A DNA stretch of 64,000 nt from positions 18,410-82,409 of the forward strand of contig JAQCBR010000002.1 in the NCBI GenBank assembly GCA_027621295.1, given 5' to 3'. Origin of the DNA: Planctomycetota bacterium. Lineage in GTDB: Bacteria > Planctomycetota > UBA1135 > UBA2386. Below the pieces are notes generated by a model. It saw only the letters and a list, made by a program, of their open reading frames with translations. It had not been told where the DNA came from and did not search any database. Below, piece by piece: positions 35,334-45,494 of this stretch. Numbering within the stretch: position 1 is the stretch's first letter; every line of letters begins with the position of its first letter. A program made the translations under genes and the position numbers.

Positions 35334-35645
35334 CTACTTGCCTTGCTGCTTCTCGATGTACTTCTGGATCGCATCGTTGATGCCGATGCGACCCTCACCG
35401 GCGGCGAGGCTCTCGGCCTCTCGCGCGCGGATCGCGTCGAGATCCTTGGTCGGCGTGAGCTCGATCACGCGCACACGCTGGTTGTGCGTGACTTCGTTGA
35501 AGAACACAGCGAGGAGCCAGAAGGTCACGAACACACCGACGGTCGCGCCGAGGAGCCAGGTCCAGGTCAGCTTGCCGTTGATGTCGTTGGCCGGGTCCTG
35601 CTCGGGGATCTCCGGGTGGGGCTTGTTCGACGCGTGCGTGTCCAT
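35334..35645 (-). CDS. Small single-helix membrane protein of the complex III cluster
   Basis: 103 residues: a polar N-terminus, one membrane helix (TWTWLLGATVGVFVTFWLLAVFF), then a hydrophilic helical tail (DLDAIRAREAESLAAGEGR). It lies between actF and the SCO gene on the same strand. A single-helix accessory subunit (ActG) is known in the Rhodothermus complex, and this is a plausible counterpart, but sequence identity cannot be shown by eye. Confidence 0.7.
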   Translation of the reverse strand: MDTHASNKPHPEIPEQDPANDINGKLTWTWLLGATVGVFVTFWLLAVFFNEVTHNQRVRVIELTPTKDLDAIRAREAESLAAGEGRIGINDAIQKYIEKQQGK

Positions 35646-35694
35646 GGTGGGCTGCGTTCGTCCGATGGGGTTGGGTTCGTGCGGCCGACGTCGA

Positions 35695-36951
35695 TCAGAC
35701 GTTGTGGAAGTGCAGCGACTCGGCGAGGCGCGGGTCGCGCTCGGGGATCAGCGGCGTCGCGATGATGTTCTTGAGGGACATCGCCACGAACAGCCCGAAG
35801 ACTCCGACCACCGCGGTGATGTCGGTCCACGTCAGGTGGAAGCCGTGGTGATCGATGTTCGGCAGGATCTGGTAGGCCATGTCGCACCAGTGCATGACGA
35901 GCATGAACACGGCGGCGAAGGCCAGCGTCTTGGTGTTGCGCTTGATGTGGCGCGACATCAGGAAGCCGAACGGCACGAGGAAGTGACCGACGCAGAGGGT
36001 CACGAACATCGCGTTCCACGTGCCTTCCGAACGGTGCGCGAACCAGATCGTCTCCTCGGGGAGGTTCGCGTACCAGATCAGCATGAACTGCGAGAAGCTC
36101 GTGTAGGCCCAGAACACCATGAAGGCGAACATGAGCTTGCCGATGTCGTGGTAGTGCTCGGTGTTGATGACATCACCGAGGTAGCCCTTCTTCGCGAGGT
36201 AGAGCGCGGTCAGGCCCATCGTGGCCATGACGCCGAGCACGCCGCCCGCGAAGTAGATGACGCCGAACATGGTCGAGAACCAGTGCGGGTCGAGGGACAT
36301 GATCCAGTCGAACGCCGCGAACGTCGTCGTCAGACCGAAGAGCAGCAGGCCGGGGGCGGCCATGCGGGCCATCTTCAGCGAGCGCTGCGGGTCACCGTCC
36401 TGGTCCTGCGCGAGGCTCGCGCCGCGGAAGTAGCGGGCGAGGCCAGCCCAGATCACGAAGTAGAGAACGGCCCGGACGAAGAAGAACGGGACGTTCAGGT
36501 AACCGCTCTTGCCGGCGATCACCGAGTCGTAGTCGGCGGCGGTCGGGTCGGTGATCTGCGCGTCGATCCAGTGGTGCCAGAGGTCGTGGTACCAGAGGGC
36601 GACCGGCGCGAAGAGGATCGCCATCCACGGGAACAGCGTGCCTGCCATGTTCTCCGCGATGCGACGCACCACCACGCTCCAGCCGGCGCGGGTGATGTGC
36701 TGGATCATCACGAAGAACAGCGCGCCGAGCGCGACGCTCAGCGCGAACATGTAGGCCGTCAGGTAGGAGAACATCACCCGGTGACGGGCGTGGTCATCCT
36801 CTCCGAGGAAGGCCGGAACGATGCTGGCGACCAGGGCCACGGCGGAGACGCCGAGGATGCCCTTCTGGGTGCCGACGAGTTCGCCGGGGCGGACGCGCGT
36901 GACGACGCCGGGGGCGACCTGGTCGACAGTGGGTGCGGTGAGTGCGGTCAT
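35695..36951 (-). CDS. actF: Alternative complex III membrane subunit ActF
   Basis: 418 residues from ATG 36951 (the open frame begins 24 codons earlier). About ten membrane helices with NrfD/PsrC-like pattern: FSYLTAYMFALSVALGALFFVMIQHIT, FPWMAILFAPVALWYHDLWHHW, FDWIMSLDPHWFSTMFGVIYFAGG, WAYTSFSQFMLIWYANLPEET. The run SFSQFMLIWYANLPEET is typical for ActF. The subunit pairs with ActC in the membrane and may conduct protons. 84 bp separate it from actE. Confidence 0.94.
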   Translation of the reverse strand: MTALTAPTVDQVAPGVVTRVRPGELVGTQKGILGVSAVALVASIVPAFLGEDDHARHRVMFSYLTAYMFALSVALGALFFVMIQHITRAGWSVVVRRIAENMAGTLFPWMAILFAPVALWYHDLWHHWIDAQITDPTAADYDSVIAGKSGYLNVPFFFVRAVLYFVIWAGLARYFRGASLAQDQDGDPQRSLKMARMAAPGLLLFGLTTTFAAFDWIMSLDPHWFSTMFGVIYFAGGVLGVMATMGLTALYLAKKGYLGDVINTEHYHDIGKLMFAFMVFWAYTSFSQFMLIWYANLPEETIWFAHRSEGTWNAMFVTLCVGHFLVPFGFLMSRHIKRNTKTLAFAAVFMLVMHWCDMAYQILPNIDHHGFHLTWTDITAVVGVFGLFVAMSLKNIIATPLIPERDPRLAESLHFHNV

Positions 36952-37035
36952 CGGCAGATGGGTCGCAGGAGAGCGGGCCGGTTCTGGGTGGTCCGGATCG
37001 GGCTCACTCGAAGACAGGGTCACTCGAAGACAGGA

Positions 37036-37638
37036 TCACTGGAAGCGCGTCTGCAGGGCGCGCACGTAGTGCACGATCGCCCAGCGATCCGCGACGGGGA
37101 TCTGATGGCCGTAGGCCGGCATCGTGCCCTGGCCGTTGGCGATCACCTGGTAGAGGTAGCCGTCACCGGCTTCGACGAGGCGCTGTTCCTTGCCGAGGTC
37201 GGGCAGCGCGTAGTTGAAGGCCGCGGGGCTCGCGGTCTTCGCACGGAGCAGGACGGCGCCCTGTCCCGAGCCGCTGCGGTCGTGGCAGACAGCGCAGTAG
37301 ATGTTGAACCGCTCCTGACCGCGGGCGAGGACCTCGGCGCTGGCGGGGACCGGGTTGGCGACGTAGCCGCCGTTCGCGTTCTGGTAGACCTCGAGCGGAT
37401 CGTCGTCCATCGAACCACGAGCCACCGTGCCGGCCGGCGGCGTGCGCATCGCGCGGCCGTCGGTCCAGAACTCGAAGTCGACCCCCATCTGGGCCTTCAG
37501 CTTCTGCTGGAAGTCCATGTCGAGGACCGGGTGGATCGGCGGGGCCTTCTTGATGCCGCCGCGGCAGGCACCGAGGGAGGTGACGCCGAGCAGGGCGAGG
37601 GCGATGGCACCGATCTTGAGAATGCGGAGGTTGGTCAT
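37036..37638 (-). CDS. actE: Alternative complex III mono-heme cytochrome c lipoprotein ActE
   Basis: 200 residues. Lipobox LLGVTSLGAC with Cys25 as anchor, then PPIHPVLDMDFQQKLKAQ, typical of ActE, and a cytochrome c domain with heme motif CAVCH near residue 115 and the axial Met in GQGTMPAYGHQIP. It collects electrons from ActA and passes them to the oxidase. The start lies 4 bp after the actD stop. Confidence 0.94.
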   Translation of the reverse strand: MTNLRILKIGAIALALLGVTSLGACRGGIKKAPPIHPVLDMDFQQKLKAQMGVDFEFWTDGRAMRTPPAGTVARGSMDDDPLEVYQNANGGYVANPVPASAEVLARGQERFNIYCAVCHDRSGSGQGAVLLRAKTASPAAFNYALPDLGKEQRLVEAGDGYLYQVIANGQGTMPAYGHQIPVADRWAIVHYVRALQTRFQ

Positions 37639-37642
37639 CGGA

Positions 37643-38182
37643 TCAGTCCTCCAGGAGCTCCACGTTCTTGCCGCCGATCGACTCGAGGAACTTCGCGGTG
37701 GCGCTGCGGTCGAACTTCGGGTCGGTCGCTTCCACCGACAGGAAGAACCGGTCGTCCGTCACGCGGTGGATCGAGCTGTGCTTGAAGATCGGGTGGTAGT
37801 GACGGGGCAGCTTGTTCAGCGCGAACATGCCGAACACGGCCGTCAGCGCCGACAGCAGGACCATCAGCTCGAAGGTGATCGGGATGGTCGCCGGCCACGC
37901 GTAGGGCAGCTTGCCCGACACGTAGATCGGGTAGTCGACCGCGTTCATCCACCACATCATCAGCTGCGCAGCCGTGATGCCGGTGATGCCGCCACCGATC
38001 ACGAACCAGCCGAGGTGGCTCGGTCCGTGGCGGAGCGCCTTCTCGATCCCGTGGATCGGGAACGGCGTGTGGCTGTCGACCTGGACGTATCCGGCGTCGG
38101 TGGTCGCCTCGGCCGCCGCGTAGATGGCGGCGGGCGAATCGAACTCAGCGACGACGCCCCAGACGTTGGCTTCGGAGCTCAT
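37643..38182 (-). CDS. actD: Alternative complex III membrane subunit ActD (DUF3341)
   Basis: 179 residues with two membrane helices ([22 protein letters not shown] and [23 protein letters not shown]). The soluble N-terminus ([25 protein letters not shown]) and [15 protein letters not shown] are the DUF3341 signature. It joins the membrane and periplasmic parts of the complex. The start overlaps the actC stop (ATGA), which indicates coupled translation. Confidence 0.95.
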   Translation of the reverse strand: MSSEANVWGVVAEFDSPAAIYAAAEATTDAGYVQVDSHTPFPIHGIEKALRHGPSHLGWFVIGGGITGITAAQLMMWWMNAVDYPIYVSGKLPYAWPATIPITFELMVLLSALTAVFGMFALNKLPRHYHPIFKHSSIHRVTDDRFFLSVEATDPKFDRSATAKFLESIGGKNVELLED

Positions 38183-39603
38183 GCGTGGCCCTCCGCGTGG
38201 CTGTCGCCGTGGTGGCCGTGGTGGGGGTTGGCCTCGGGCATCACGCCCTTGACTTCACTGATCGCGATGACCGGGAGGAACTTCGCGAAGAGCAGGAACA
38301 TCGTGAAGAACAGACCGAAGCTGCCCAGGTAGGTCAGCACGTCGATGATCGTCGGCGAGAAGTAGCCCCAGCTCGACGGCAGGAAGTCGCGGTGGAGCGA
38401 CGTGACCGTGATCACGAAGCGCTCGAACCACATCCCGATGTTCACGAAGATCGAGACGATGAAGAGCACCACCGGGTTGCGGCGGAAGCTGCGCACCCAG
38501 AACAGCTGCGGGCTGATGACGTTGCAGCTGATCATCGTCCAGTAGGCCCACCAGTACGGCCCGAAGGCGCGGTTGGTGAACGCGTACTGCTCGTATTCCA
38601 CACCGCCGTACCAGGCGATGAAGAACTCCATGCCGTAGGCGTAGCCGACGAGAGTGCCGGTCAGCAGGAGGATCTTCGCGATGTTGTCGAGGTGGTTGAG
38701 CGTGATGAGGTTGTGCAGCCCGAGCCACGAACGGGCCGGGATCATCAGCGTCAGCACCATCCCGAAGCCGGAGAAGATCGCGCCCGCGACGAAGTAGGGC
38801 GGGAAGATCGTCGTGTGCCAGCCGGGGAGGAGGGAGACCGCGAAGTCGAAGGACACGATCGAGTGCACGGAGAGCACGAGCGGCGTGCTGAGTCCGGCCA
38901 GGATCAGGTAGGCCTTCTCGTAGTTGATCCAGTGGCGGTTGCTGCCGTGCCAGCCGAACGCGAAGAAGCCGTAGATCCGCGCGGCGATGTCGCGGCCCTG
39001 CGCGTAGGCGCGGTCACGGAACGTCGCGAGGTCGGGGATCAGGCCGACGAACCAGAACAGCGCCGACACCGTGAAGTAGGTCGACACCGCGAACACGTCC
39101 CAGAGGAGCGGGCTCTTGAAGTTCGGCCACATGGCCATCTGGTTCGGCACCGGGAAGACCCAGTAGATGACCCAGATGCGTCCGACGTGGATCGCGGGGA
39201 AGATGCCCGCCGCCATGACGGCGAAGATCGTCATGGCCTCGGACGCGCGGTTGATCGACGTGCGCCACTTCTGCCGGAACAGGCAGAGGATCGCCGAGAT
39301 CAGGGTTCCGGCGTGGCCGATACCGATCCAGAACACGAAGTTCACGATCGGCCAACCCCAGCCCACCGGGACGTTGTTGCCCCAGACGCCGACGCCGGTC
39401 CACACGAGGTAGCCGATCATCGCGAACAGGTTGAGCATGATCGCGATGCTCACCCCGAGGCCGAGGAACCACGCGCGCGGCGTGGTGGACTCGGTCGGGC
39501 GCGCGACGAGGGCCGTGACTTCCGCGAAGTTCTTGCCCCCTTCGACGAGGGGGGCCCGGAACAGCGGATTCTCGGGCTCGTCAATGACGGTGATCGAGGT
39601 CAT
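38179..39603 (-). CDS. actC: Alternative complex III quinol-binding membrane subunit ActC
   Basis: 474 residues, NrfD/PsrC family with ten membrane helices. Recognisable are [27 protein letters not shown], RPFWxxxHG-type segments around [25 protein letters not shown], and [17 protein letters not shown]. It is the site of quinol oxidation, with electrons going to the Fe-S clusters of ActB. The cytoplasmic tail is His-rich ([15 protein letters not shown]). It starts 4 bp after the actB stop. Confidence 0.95.
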   Translation of the reverse strand: MTSITVIDEPENPLFRAPLVEGGKNFAEVTALVARPTESTTPRAWFLGLGVSIAIMLNLFAMIGYLVWTGVGVWGNNVPVGWGWPIVNFVFWIGIGHAGTLISAILCLFRQKWRTSINRASEAMTIFAVMAAGIFPAIHVGRIWVIYWVFPVPNQMAMWPNFKSPLLWDVFAVSTYFTVSALFWFVGLIPDLATFRDRAYAQGRDIAARIYGFFAFGWHGSNRHWINYEKAYLILAGLSTPLVLSVHSIVSFDFAVSLLPGWHTTIFPPYFVAGAIFSGFGMVLTLMIPARSWLGLHNLITLNHLDNIAKILLLTGTLVGYAYGMEFFIAWYGGVEYEQYAFTNRAFGPYWWAYWTMISCNVISPQLFWVRSFRRNPVVLFIVSIFVNIGMWFERFVITVTSLHRDFLPSSWGYFSPTIIDVLTYLGSFGLFFTMFLLFAKFLPVIAISEVKGVMPEANPHHGHHGDSHAEGHA

Positions 39604-39607
39604 CGGC

Positions 39608-42600
39608 TCAGCTCAGCTCCGGGTTGGGGTTGCGGATCTTCGCGAGGTAGGTCGTTCGGGGCTTCACGTTGAGCTCGGAGAGCATCGCGTAGTGGAGCGG
39701 CGAGCCGGCGGTCACCTGATCGCCGGTCTTGCGGTCGACGATGCCGCGGAGCTTGGTCACCGCGGCTTCGGGATCGTTGATGTTGCCGAACGTGATCGCG
39801 TCGGCCGGGCACGCCTGCTGGCACGCCGTGCGGATCTCACCGTCGCGAACCGCGCGGCCATCGACCTTGGCGGCCAGCTTGCCGGCGTTGATGCGCTGCA
39901 CGCAGTAGGTGCACTTCTCCATCACGCCGCGAGCACGGATGGTGACGTCCGGGTTGAACGCCATCTGCCGCTGCGGGGTGTGGTCCTTGTTGAAGTTGAA
40001 CCAGTTGAAGCGGCGCACCTTGTAGGGGCAGTTGTTGCTGCAGTAGCGGGTGCCGATGCAGCGGTTGTAGGCCATGTCGTTCAGGCCTTCGGGGCTGTGC
40101 ACCGTGGCCGCGACCGGGCACACGCTCTCGCAGGGCGCGTTCTCGCACTGCATGCATGGCACCATCTGGTGCACGACCTGCGGGTCGTCCTCGAGCGGCA
40201 CCCCATCCTGGGTGGCAGGACCCGTGAAGTAGCGGTCCATGCGGTTCCAGAACATCTCGCGGCCGTTCGCGATCTGCTCCTTGCCGACCATCGGGATGTT
40301 GTTCTCCGACACGCATGCGGTGACGCACGCGTTGCAGCCGGTGCAGGTGTTGAGGTCGATGACCATCGCCCACTGGTAGCCCTGGCTGTAGTCCCGTTCG
40401 GTCCACAGCGAGTGCATCAGCTGGCTCTCGACCTTGCCCTGGAGCTTGGCCGCCTTGGCGAGCGGCGACGCGTCGACCGCGGTCCAGTCCTTGTCGGCCT
40501 TGAACGCGGCGAGGTCGTTCTCGCGGACGAGCGGGCGGCCTTCCATGACCCCGTGCTCCTGCGAGGAGACGAGGGTGTGGGTGCGGCCCGTCTTGGTCAC
40601 CGAGGCGCCAGCGGCGTAGTGCGGGGCGTCGGAGCCGCGCAGCGGGTAGGCGTCGAAGCCCGGCAGCTCGGCCACCGTGCAGTCGGAGGCCATCTTGCGG
40701 CCGTATCCGAACCAGACGGTGACCGCGTTCTCGGCGTGACCCGGCTGGATCCAGACGGGGCCTTCGATCGTGCGGCCGCCGACCTTCACCTGGACGACGT
40801 CCGAGTTGTAGACGCCCAGCGCGTCAGCCGTGCTGCGGCACATCAGGACCGCGTTGTCCCAGACCAGCTTCTCGATCGGCGACGGCAGCTCCTGCTGCCA
40901 CGGGTTGTTCGAGTAGCGGCCGTCGAGCAGCGTCGGACAGGCGCGGAAGCCGACCTCGATCGCCTGCGCGGTGGGCGCCTGGGCAACCGGGGCGGCGGTC
41001 ACGGCCGCGGCGATCGCGGCGGCCGCGAGCGTCGGGGTGGCAGCGTCCTGCGCGGTGCCCGCGATCACGCCGTCGTGGAGCGCCTTCTGCCAGAAAGCCT
41101 CGAAGGCCATGCCCGACGGCTTGCGCGCCTGCCAGGTGGCCCGGACCAGCGCATCGCCTTCCTTGGGCTCGGTGAGCAGCTCGGAGAGGATCTCCGCGGT
41201 CGACCGACTGTTCGGGTAGAGGCGATCGATCAGCGGTTGGACGATCGCTGCCGTGCCGTCCAGGGCGACCGTGTCGCTCCACTGCTCGAGCGAGTGCGAC
41301 ATCGGGATGTGCCAGCTCGAGACCTTCGCGGTCTCGTCGATCCACATGCCGCAGTGCACGCGGTGCGAGACCTTGGCGTAGGCGCCCGCGAATCCGAGGT
41401 CGGCCGGCGCGTCGAGGACGGGGTTCGTCCCGAGGCAGACCAGCGTGTCGACCTGTCCCGCGTTCATCGCTTCGACCAGCGCGCGCACGTCCGCGAGCGT
41501 GTCGCCGGCGAGTGCTGCGGGCGTCCGCGTGTAGGCGATCGTCTTGCCGTTGGCGCCGAGGTGCGCGTTGATCGCGTGTGCGGCGGCGTGGACCGCGGCG
41601 GACTGGCGGGGGCCGACCACCACGCATGCTTCGCCGTTCGCCGCGCGGAGGTCCTGGGCGACCGCAGCGATCCAGTTCTTGCCGTTCTTCTCGAACTTGC
41701 GGGCGGCGTGCGCCTTGGCTGCGGCTTCCATGCCCGGGACGCCGAGGGCGGCCGCCAGGGCGAACACGGCCGAGCTGATCTCCGCACCCGACAGGCGGAA
41801 GCGGTGGTCGGCGTTGCTGCCGGTCAGCGTGTAGGTCGGCTCGACGACGTAGAGGCGCGAGACGCTGCCGTCACGGTCAACGATCTTGCGGCCTTCTGCC
41901 CAGCTCCGCGTCGCGGCGAGCGAGTTGGCATCGGTGCCCAGGAAGTCGCTGTCGAAAGCGGCGACGACCTTGGCCTTCGCGAAGTCGTAGTGCGCGTCGA
42001 AGGCCTCACCGAAGGCGAGCTTGCTGCCCGCGACCTGGTGATCGCGGACCAGCGGGCTCCACGTGTGGACCTGCATCTTGGGGAGCGCCGAGCGGGCCTC
42101 GGCGACCATCCGCGCCACGGTCGGCGACGCGGTCGGCTGCATCAGCACGCGGAGACCGGCGCCCTCGTCGCCGGCGAGCTTCAGCGCGTGCTCGCCCCAG
42201 AAGCTGCGGAAGTCGGCGAGCGTGTGGTGGTGCTCGTGGTCCCCACCATGACCGTGGTCACCATGGTCGTCGTGGCCTTCGCCCGCGGCATCGTTCTCGG
42301 CCTCGTGCGGCGTCCGCACCCACTTGCTGCGCGCCGGGTCGAAGAGGTTGAGCACCTCGGCCTGCGCGAACGAGTCGACGCCGCCCTTCGAACCCGGATG
42401 GTCCGGGTTGCCCTCGACCTTGGTCGGCCGCCCGTCGCTGCTGCGGACGAGCACACCCATGCCGTAGCCGTGGCGCTCGAGCGAGGTCGCGTAGAAGTTC
42501 GGGATGCCCGGCACCAGGCCTTCGGGCCGCTTGGCGTAAGGCAGGATCTCACGACCCGGCTTGCGGCAGCTGGTCATCCCAGCCATCGCGACCGAGGCGG

Positions 42601-42802
42601 CGACCACGCCGAGGAACCGTCGACGCGAGACCGGGTCGGCGAGCGAGCCGTCCGCGAACGGACCCTCGTCGGCACCGACCGCGAACTCGCGGCGCAGCAC
42701 GTCCTGGAACTCCGGGGTGTCTGCGAGCTGGTCGAGGCTGCGCCAGTAGACCTTGTCGCCAGCGGACCCCGAGGACCGCGGTTGGATCTGCATGTCGGTC
42801 AT
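39608..42802 (-). CDS. actB: Alternative complex III Fe-S/molybdopterin-fold subunit ActB
   Basis: 1064 residues from ATG 42802, which overlaps the actA stop (ATGA). A twin-arginine motif S-R-R-R-F-L (59-64) precedes a hydrophobic run ending at a lipobox-like Cys79. Residues ~90-740 have the molybdopterin-oxidoreductase fold, which in characterised complexes binds no molybdenum. The C-terminal ~300 residues are ferredoxin-like and carry the cysteines for four clusters ([51 protein letters not shown]). An insert at 176-193 is almost only His, Asp, Gly and Glu. Confidence 0.96.
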   Translation of the reverse strand: MTDMQIQPRSSGSAGDKVYWRSLDQLADTPEFQDVLRREFAVGADEGPFADGSLADPVSRRRFLGVVAASVAMAGMTSCRKPGREILPYAKRPEGLVPGIPNFYATSLERHGYGMGVLVRSSDGRPTKVEGNPDHPGSKGGVDSFAQAEVLNLFDPARSKWVRTPHEAENDAAGEGHDDHGDHGHGGDHEHHHTLADFRSFWGEHALKLAGDEGAGLRVLMQPTASPTVARMVAEARSALPKMQVHTWSPLVRDHQVAGSKLAFGEAFDAHYDFAKAKVVAAFDSDFLGTDANSLAATRSWAEGRKIVDRDGSVSRLYVVEPTYTLTGSNADHRFRLSGAEISSAVFALAAALGVPGMEAAAKAHAARKFEKNGKNWIAAVAQDLRAANGEACVVVGPRQSAAVHAAAHAINAHLGANGKTIAYTRTPAALAGDTLADVRALVEAMNAGQVDTLVCLGTNPVLDAPADLGFAGAYAKVSHRVHCGMWIDETAKVSSWHIPMSHSLEQWSDTVALDGTAAIVQPLIDRLYPNSRSTAEILSELLTEPKEGDALVRATWQARKPSGMAFEAFWQKALHDGVIAGTAQDAATPTLAAAAIAAAVTAAPVAQAPTAQAIEVGFRACPTLLDGRYSNNPWQQELPSPIEKLVWDNAVLMCRSTADALGVYNSDVVQVKVGGRTIEGPVWIQPGHAENAVTVWFGYGRKMASDCTVAELPGFDAYPLRGSDAPHYAAGASVTKTGRTHTLVSSQEHGVMEGRPLVRENDLAAFKADKDWTAVDASPLAKAAKLQGKVESQLMHSLWTERDYSQGYQWAMVIDLNTCTGCNACVTACVSENNIPMVGKEQIANGREMFWNRMDRYFTGPATQDGVPLEDDPQVVHQMVPCMQCENAPCESVCPVAATVHSPEGLNDMAYNRCIGTRYCSNNCPYKVRRFNWFNFNKDHTPQRQMAFNPDVTIRARGVMEKCTYCVQRINAGKLAAKVDGRAVRDGEIRTACQQACPADAITFGNINDPEAAVTKLRGIVDRKTGDQVTAGSPLHYAMLSELNVKPRTTYLAKIRNPNPELS

Positions 42803-43449
42803 CGGTGGCAAGCGGAGCAGTGCTCCGGCGGCTGGACTTCCTTGTTGGCGAGACGCTGGCGGGCGGCGGCGATGCTCGCCTCGTCAGCGGTCCACTGCAT
42901 GTCGGTGGCCGCGACCCCCTCAGGCCGCAGGTGCGTCTCGGGGTTGCGGTGGCACTCGAGGCACCACCCCATGCTGAGCGGCTCGACCTGACGGACGACC
43001 TCCATCTGGTCCATCCGCCCGTGGCAGCTCGCGCAGCCGACGTTCGCGTTCACGTGCGCCTGGTGGCTGAAATACGCGTAGTCAGGCAGCAGGTGCACCT
43101 TGGCCCAGCGGATCGGGTCGCCGGACTCGTGCGCGGCGGCGATCTTCTGGATCTCCGTGCTGTCGGTCCGCACGCCCTTGTGGCAGTTCATGCAGACCTC
43201 CGAGCTCGGCACGTTGGCGTGCGGACCGTCCTCCACCGCCGTGTGGCAGTAGCGACAGTCCATGCCCATGAGGCCGGCGTGGAGCTTGTGGCTGTAGTTG
43301 ACCGGCTGGTCGGGTGCGTAGCCGACGTCCGTGTTCTTCGGGGAGAAGAAGAACCAGACGACGGACACGACCACGAGGCCGGCGACCGTCGCCCCTGCGG
43401 CAACGATCGTCGGGAGGTGGTTCGTCCACTTCGGGAAGATGACGGACAA
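42799..43449 (-). CDS. actA: Alternative complex III pentaheme cytochrome c ActA
   Basis: 216 residues from a TTG start (no ATG or GTG fits; GAGG lies about 9 bp upstream). An N-terminal membrane anchor (TIVAAGATVAGLVVVSVVWFFF) is followed by five CxxCH sites, CRYCH, CMNCH, CASCH, CLECH and CSACH, exactly the ActA pattern. It moves electrons from ActB to ActE in the periplasm. It is the first gene of the run, with a 415-bp gap upstream. Confidence 0.95.
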   Translation of the reverse strand: MSVIFPKWTNHLPTIVAAGATVAGLVVVSVVWFFFSPKNTDVGYAPDQPVNYSHKLHAGLMGMDCRYCHTAVEDGPHANVPSSEVCMNCHKGVRTDSTEIQKIAAAHESGDPIRWAKVHLLPDYAYFSHQAHVNANVGCASCHGRMDQMEVVRQVEPLSMGWCLECHRNPETHLRPEGVAATDMQWTADEASIAAARQRLANKEVQPPEHCSACHR

Positions 43450-43864
43450 GGCAGAACCTCAGCGTCGAGCGGTGCATCGGCGCCGACACACCACGGAACA
43501 CGGACCGGCGGAACGAGGAGAAAAGAGGTGAGGATCTCCGTCGAACCCAGAGGACCCGGAGTCGGGGGAAACGCCGTAAGTCGTTGCAGGGTCGGACCCT
43601 GGATCGAAATTGCGGCGCGCTCCCGGATCTGGGGAACGGAAGGGAGTAAGGGAAAGCCGAACCGCGGTCAATTTCTGAGCCGGAAGAAAAACGGGCCGGC
43701 TCGGCGCGGTCCGGGGGGTGCTTCGGCGAGACCGATGTAAGTGGCTCCGTTCGCGCTGTTTGCGGTCCCCCGGAGACCGGTTCTCAGCACGGACTTTCCA
43801 CCGTCTGGACGCAGTTTTCCACCGTGGCTCGCACCGGCTCCGAACGGCCCTCGGCAGGGCTCGA
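43450..43864. other. Upstream region of the act-cta run
   Basis: 415 bp between actA and the SGNH gene (both minus strand), so promoters for the 12-gene run should lie here. On the minus strand a weak promoter-like pair TTGACC (43671-43666) and TACTCC (43648-43643) has 17-bp spacing. Two direct copies of a DnaA-box-like motif lie at 43794-43803 and 43815-43824, 21 bp apart. No ORF in it looks real. Confidence 0.35.
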
Positions 43865-45364
43865 TCAGCGTGCCAGCAGGTCCCGGACGAAGGCCGTCAG
43901 CTGGGGCTCCGCGTGCCTCTGGGCGACCTCGTTGCCGTGGTAGTCGGCCACGCAGACCCAGAGGTCGGAGGATCGCTCGACCGAACCTTCGAACGCGGGC
44001 AGCAGGTCGAGGAACGGGATGCCCTCGTTGCCACAGAAGTCCCCCACGGCGCGGTGCAGGGACCGGAACGGGTAGGTCTCCCCTGAACCCAGCCCCTGGA
44101 AGTAGGGCCAGATCACCACGCCGAACGGGATGTTCCGCTCGGCGCACCAGTCCCGCATCCGCCGGAGGCCGGTCTGCGGCCCCCCGCCGGGCCAGAGCGT
44201 GCTGCGGCCGACCGAATTCGGCGGTAACGCGGTCGCCCAAGCGGGGTAGCTCTCGTCCGGCAGATCCAAGAGGTCCTGGACCAGGTCACGGTCCGGGTCG
44301 ATGTGCAGCGAGGCCGACAGCGCGTAGCCCTGGAGCAGGTCGCGCAGGATCCGAGATGACCGTAGCAGCAGCGGCGGGGGCTCGGCGTGGGCGAGCGAGT
44401 TGCTGCTCGGGATCAGGTCGTTCAGGCACAGCGAGACGACCACGGCGTCGGGCTGGTAGCGGCCGAAGCGGTGCTCGAGCGCCGACGCGTACTCGTCGAC
44501 GTAGATCGCCCCGGCCGCGCCGCAGTTGACGGTGCGGATGCCAGGGTCCTCGTTGCGGAGCTCCTGTTCGACGAGGCGCGGCCACGCGTCCTCGACGCGC
44601 ACGCCCCACCCGAACGTGAACGAGTCGCCGATGCACACCACCCGCTTCTCGCCGTCGGGCTTCGGTCCGATGACCTCTTCCCGCTCGCGGAGACCCTCGC
44701 TGTTGATCTCACAGGGGACGCAGCCGTGCTCGTCGAAGTAGGCAGCGCGCTGACCGTCCTGCTCGAGCCCCGAGTAGCAGAGGTAGAAGGTCTGCGACGG
44801 AGCCCACGTCATCCGCGCGCGGTGGGTCGTGACGAGGACCTGGGCCCCGGGCTCCTCGTCGGTGACCGGAGGGACCACGCGCAGCACGCCCAGCTCCTCG
44901 CCGGTCTCGGGGTCGGTGACGAAGTCGAATCCGACCGCGGTCCGGAAGCCGTCATTGCGGGTCGAGCCGCGGACCTGCACACGTTCGCCCTGGATCACGG
45001 TGGGACCGGACCAGACGTAGGAACCAATGTCGGGCCTCGTCCACGCCGATTTGGGCGCGACGATCGTGGATACGGGCGGCGTCCCGGGTCGGTGTATGAA
45101 TCCGACCGCAGCGGACTCGAGCACGACGGCAGTCTGGATTAGTTCCCGGTCGGCGACCGGCCGGATCAGTCCGCGCCGCGAAGCGGCGGCCGCGTCGATC
45201 GTCTCGCGCTCTTCGTCCTGGTAGTAGATCCGGAACCGGCTGTGCAGGTTCTTCTCGTCGATCTCCTCGGGCGCGAGCGCGCGGTAAGCGAATTCGGCGA
45301 CACCGAAGAACAGCGCCGTGCTGGCTGCCGACAGGACGAGCCGAGACAGGATGCGGTTCTTCAC
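43865..45364 (-). CDS. Membrane-anchored SGNH/GDSL hydrolase-like protein
   Basis: 499 residues from a GTG start with AGGAAG upstream. One N-terminal helix (LVLSAASTALFFGVAEFAY) anchors it facing the periplasm. A ~200-residue unassigned domain follows, then the SGNH core: block I VVCIGDSFTFGWGV (Ser near 257), block III Asn in SLCLNDLIP, and the Asp/His pair near the C-terminus in VADYHGNEVAQ. Such proteins remove or transfer acyl groups on glycans. It is divergent from the carbamoyltransferase gene with 130 bp between starts. SGNH proteins with this N-terminal extension are often near carbamoyltransferases; that context statement is from general knowledge. Confidence 0.85.
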   Translation of the reverse strand: MKNRILSRLVLSAASTALFFGVAEFAYRALAPEEIDEKNLHSRFRIYYQDEERETIDAAAASRRGLIRPVADRELIQTAVVLESAAVGFIHRPGTPPVSTIVAPKSAWTRPDIGSYVWSGPTVIQGERVQVRGSTRNDGFRTAVGFDFVTDPETGEELGVLRVVPPVTDEEPGAQVLVTTHRARMTWAPSQTFYLCYSGLEQDGQRAAYFDEHGCVPCEINSEGLREREEVIGPKPDGEKRVVCIGDSFTFGWGVRVEDAWPRLVEQELRNEDPGIRTVNCGAAGAIYVDEYASALEHRFGRYQPDAVVVSLCLNDLIPSSNSLAHAEPPPLLLRSSRILRDLLQGYALSASLHIDPDRDLVQDLLDLPDESYPAWATALPPNSVGRSTLWPGGGPQTGLRRMRDWCAERNIPFGVVIWPYFQGLGSGETYPFRSLHRAVGDFCGNEGIPFLDLLPAFEGSVERSSDLWVCVADYHGNEVAQRHAEPQLTAFVRDLLAR

Positions 45365-45494
45365 GGAGACTTCCTGGGCAACCGGGGAGTGCGGACGAGT
45401 TCGGCGCCGATGCTAGTTTCGGTCTTTTCCTCGGGGTGGCCGAAGACCGATCTAACCTAGACCCACTCAGGCCAAGGCCCGTGACCTGACCCGC
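45365..45494. promoter_or_regulatory. Divergent promoter region, SGNH hydrolase / carbamoyltransferase
   Basis: 130 bp shared by two divergent starts. It is markedly less GC-rich at 45410-45470 and contains an inverted repeat GGTCTT...AAGACC (about 45431-45458). A shared regulator site is possible but not shown. Confidence 0.4.

Noticed and set aside
35260..37785. 841-codon plus-strand frame opposite actE-actF and the SCO gene
   Set aside because: Antisense shadow; His/Asp/Arg-rich with no homology, while the minus strand has the complete operon.
39431..42991. Very long plus-strand open frame antisense to actB
   Set aside because: It is the mirror of a highly GC-biased real gene; the product is Arg/Val/Asp-rich with no motifs, while actB on the other strand has complete Fe-S and TAT motifs.
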